Assembly: GCA_036936605.1 (NCBI GenBank)
Contig: JAUPFV010000001.1
Location: 172,564,386 to 172,628,385 of the forward strand
Direction: 5' to 3'
From: Limnanthes douglasii subsp. nivea
Lineage: Eukaryota > Streptophyta > Magnoliopsida > Brassicales > Limnanthaceae
DNA length: 64,000 nucleotides
The notes beneath the pieces were generated by a model. It worked only from the letters and a program-made list of their open reading frames with translations. It was not told where the DNA came from and did no database searches. The position numbers and the translations under genes were made by a program. This document shows, in pieces, positions 62,845 to 64,000 of the stretch; the stretch's first letter is position 1; every line of letters begins with the position of its first letter.

Positions 62845-64000
62845 TAAGGTTTTTCTGTTAACAGAAAAATTCCTCCTCTTTTAAATAATAGGTCTAACTT
62901 TAGGGTTCAGACCTAAACTATGACAAATCACCTTGGAAGGAACTCCAACAACATCTTCAGTTTTCCAAGCAAAAACCTCCGAAGTTTTAGACAAATAGTC
63001 CAACAATTTGTAACGTAATGTAGGTGTTAAGATCATACCAATCTGTAACCTTCTCCCATTAAAAATTCGTATACTTCCACACTTTCACCTACTACCAATG
63101 AACCTGGGGTCTCCCTCGGATCATTTACCCCATCAATATTTGAGGCTGATCCCCTTGATTGATATTCATCCATTGGATCATTGACCATAGTTTTTCTCGT
63201 ATGCAAAGTTATTGCATAACACATTGTTGCCACTTTTCGATCATTTTAGAATACCCCAACACGATCCCAATCACTTCCGTTAAAAACTAGTGGAATGTTG
63301 ATGCTACAGCATGCATCCTGGATAACCATGACCTTCCGAAAAAATTGTTGTAGCCGGTCAGACAATCTATCACCATAAAAAGAACCTGAACTCTCTTCTT
63401 TAAAAGTCCTCGACCTAGCAAAACTTCACCTTCGAATTCATCTATGCCTTGTGTTCTTATCCCCGTAAATAATACTATGGTATGCTAAGATCAGAGAATC
63501 ACGTGCGGATTGTGCATCTTATCATTATGTTGATTTAAACAAAATATTCGATGAACTACTATTGTCAATAAATATTTGTCGAATATATGTCCCCGTTATT
63601 TCTGCTCTAATCAGTACTGTATTTTCATAGGGACCAACAATGCCCCTCAAATTATCCTCATCAAATAAAATGAAAGGTGTGGTATTTCTGCCATACAGAT
63701 GAGTGGAAATTTTCTCTTCTAATTGGGTTATTAGACTCACCACATGTCTTTTCCGAGAGTTATCAATATTTCCAGCCATAGTATCTCCTCCAAATATTTC
63801 TAAAGTTCTAACTTTCCCTGACTCCATTAGTTCACTTACCACCATTATAATTATCTGATCGAATCGGGGTCCAGATATTCCGATGAGACATCAAATTCCC
63901 TCCCCCTTTGTTTTTCTAGCTTCAAATCAATTATCACCAATGTATGCTCCCACTTCGAAGGCCCATTTCCTACATGTGCAGATGTGCTCGGATTATTCTG
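62845..64000 (-). pseudogene. pol: Tat-E: pol remnant (protease and pre-RT), minus strand
   Basis: From 63845 an open minus-strand frame gives RKRHVVSLITQLEEKISTHL, FILFDEDNLRGIVGPYENTV and IRQIFIDNSSSSNILFKST, the Tat protease area; the active-site DTGSS reads DNSSS. Near 63020-62845 the segment before RT follows (LRYKLLDYLSKTSEVFAWKT, DVVGVPSKVICHSL, KRRNFSVNRK), where the element is cut by the Tat-D LTR. Between them (63233-63033) is a short frame with VNDPRETPGSLVVGESVE. Upstream gag lies beyond the window; HVGNGPSKWEHTLVIIDLKL near 63975 may be its end. It is close to, but not identical with, the Tat-B protease. Confidence 0.75.

Overview
This is nuclear DNA from a flowering plant, probably a dicot. 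It is AT-rich and shows no intact host gene and no tRNA or rRNA gene. It is a heap of nested, mostly dead transposable elements: Ty3/gypsy of the Tat, Athila and Reina-like chromovirus lineages, Ty1/copia, L1-like LINEs, a PIF/Harbinger relic and non-autonomous MITEs. The lineages, an initiator-Met-tRNA primer site and plant-style TATA boxes point to a plant; the species cannot be named from the sequence.

Layout. 1-3.1 kb: AT-rich DNA with a copia LTR relic and tandem repeats. 3140-5797: a complete, very young gag-only LTR retrotransposon (identical 369-bp LTRs, TSD AGAAG) sitting beside a Reina-like chromovirus whose pol (5803-7219 and 12543-13740) is itself split by an Athila-like non-autonomous element (7220-12542). 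14-17.5 kb: tandem repeats, a Harbinger transposase relic and a copia scrap. 17.5-24.6 kb: Tat-A, a minus-strand Tat element with the best preserved pol and a GC-rich antisense gene on the plus strand. 24.6-27.3 kb: unassigned and degenerate T-rich DNA. 27.3-42.5 kb: copia and LINE fragments in both orientations and a 31-bp minisatellite split by a LINE scrap. About 43.1-56.0 kb: Tat-B (minus), old, with its plus-strand antisense gene broken by a MULE-type MITE, a copia fragment (itself carrying a MITE) and a LINE fragment, and its gag broken by a solo LTR. 56.0-64.0 kb: parts of three more Tat elements (Tat-C minus, Tat-D plus, Tat-E minus).

How the parts relate. Each Tat copy covering the region shows the same plan: gag, protease, reverse transcriptase, RNase H, a second archaeal-type RNase H, integrase, a conserved box of about 20-28 bp, a tandem-repeat array whose unit differs between copies, then an opposite-strand gene with a putative gypsy-type transposon domain (PF04195-like), a coiled coil and an acidic tail, then the polypurine tract and the 3' LTR. 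In two copies a matching G-box/ACGTG plus TATAAATA block lies upstream of the antisense gene, suggesting its own Pol II promoter facing the LTR promoter.

Most coding features are labelled pseudogene because stops, frameshifts or truncations are visible. Lineage calls come from motif reading, not database searches.
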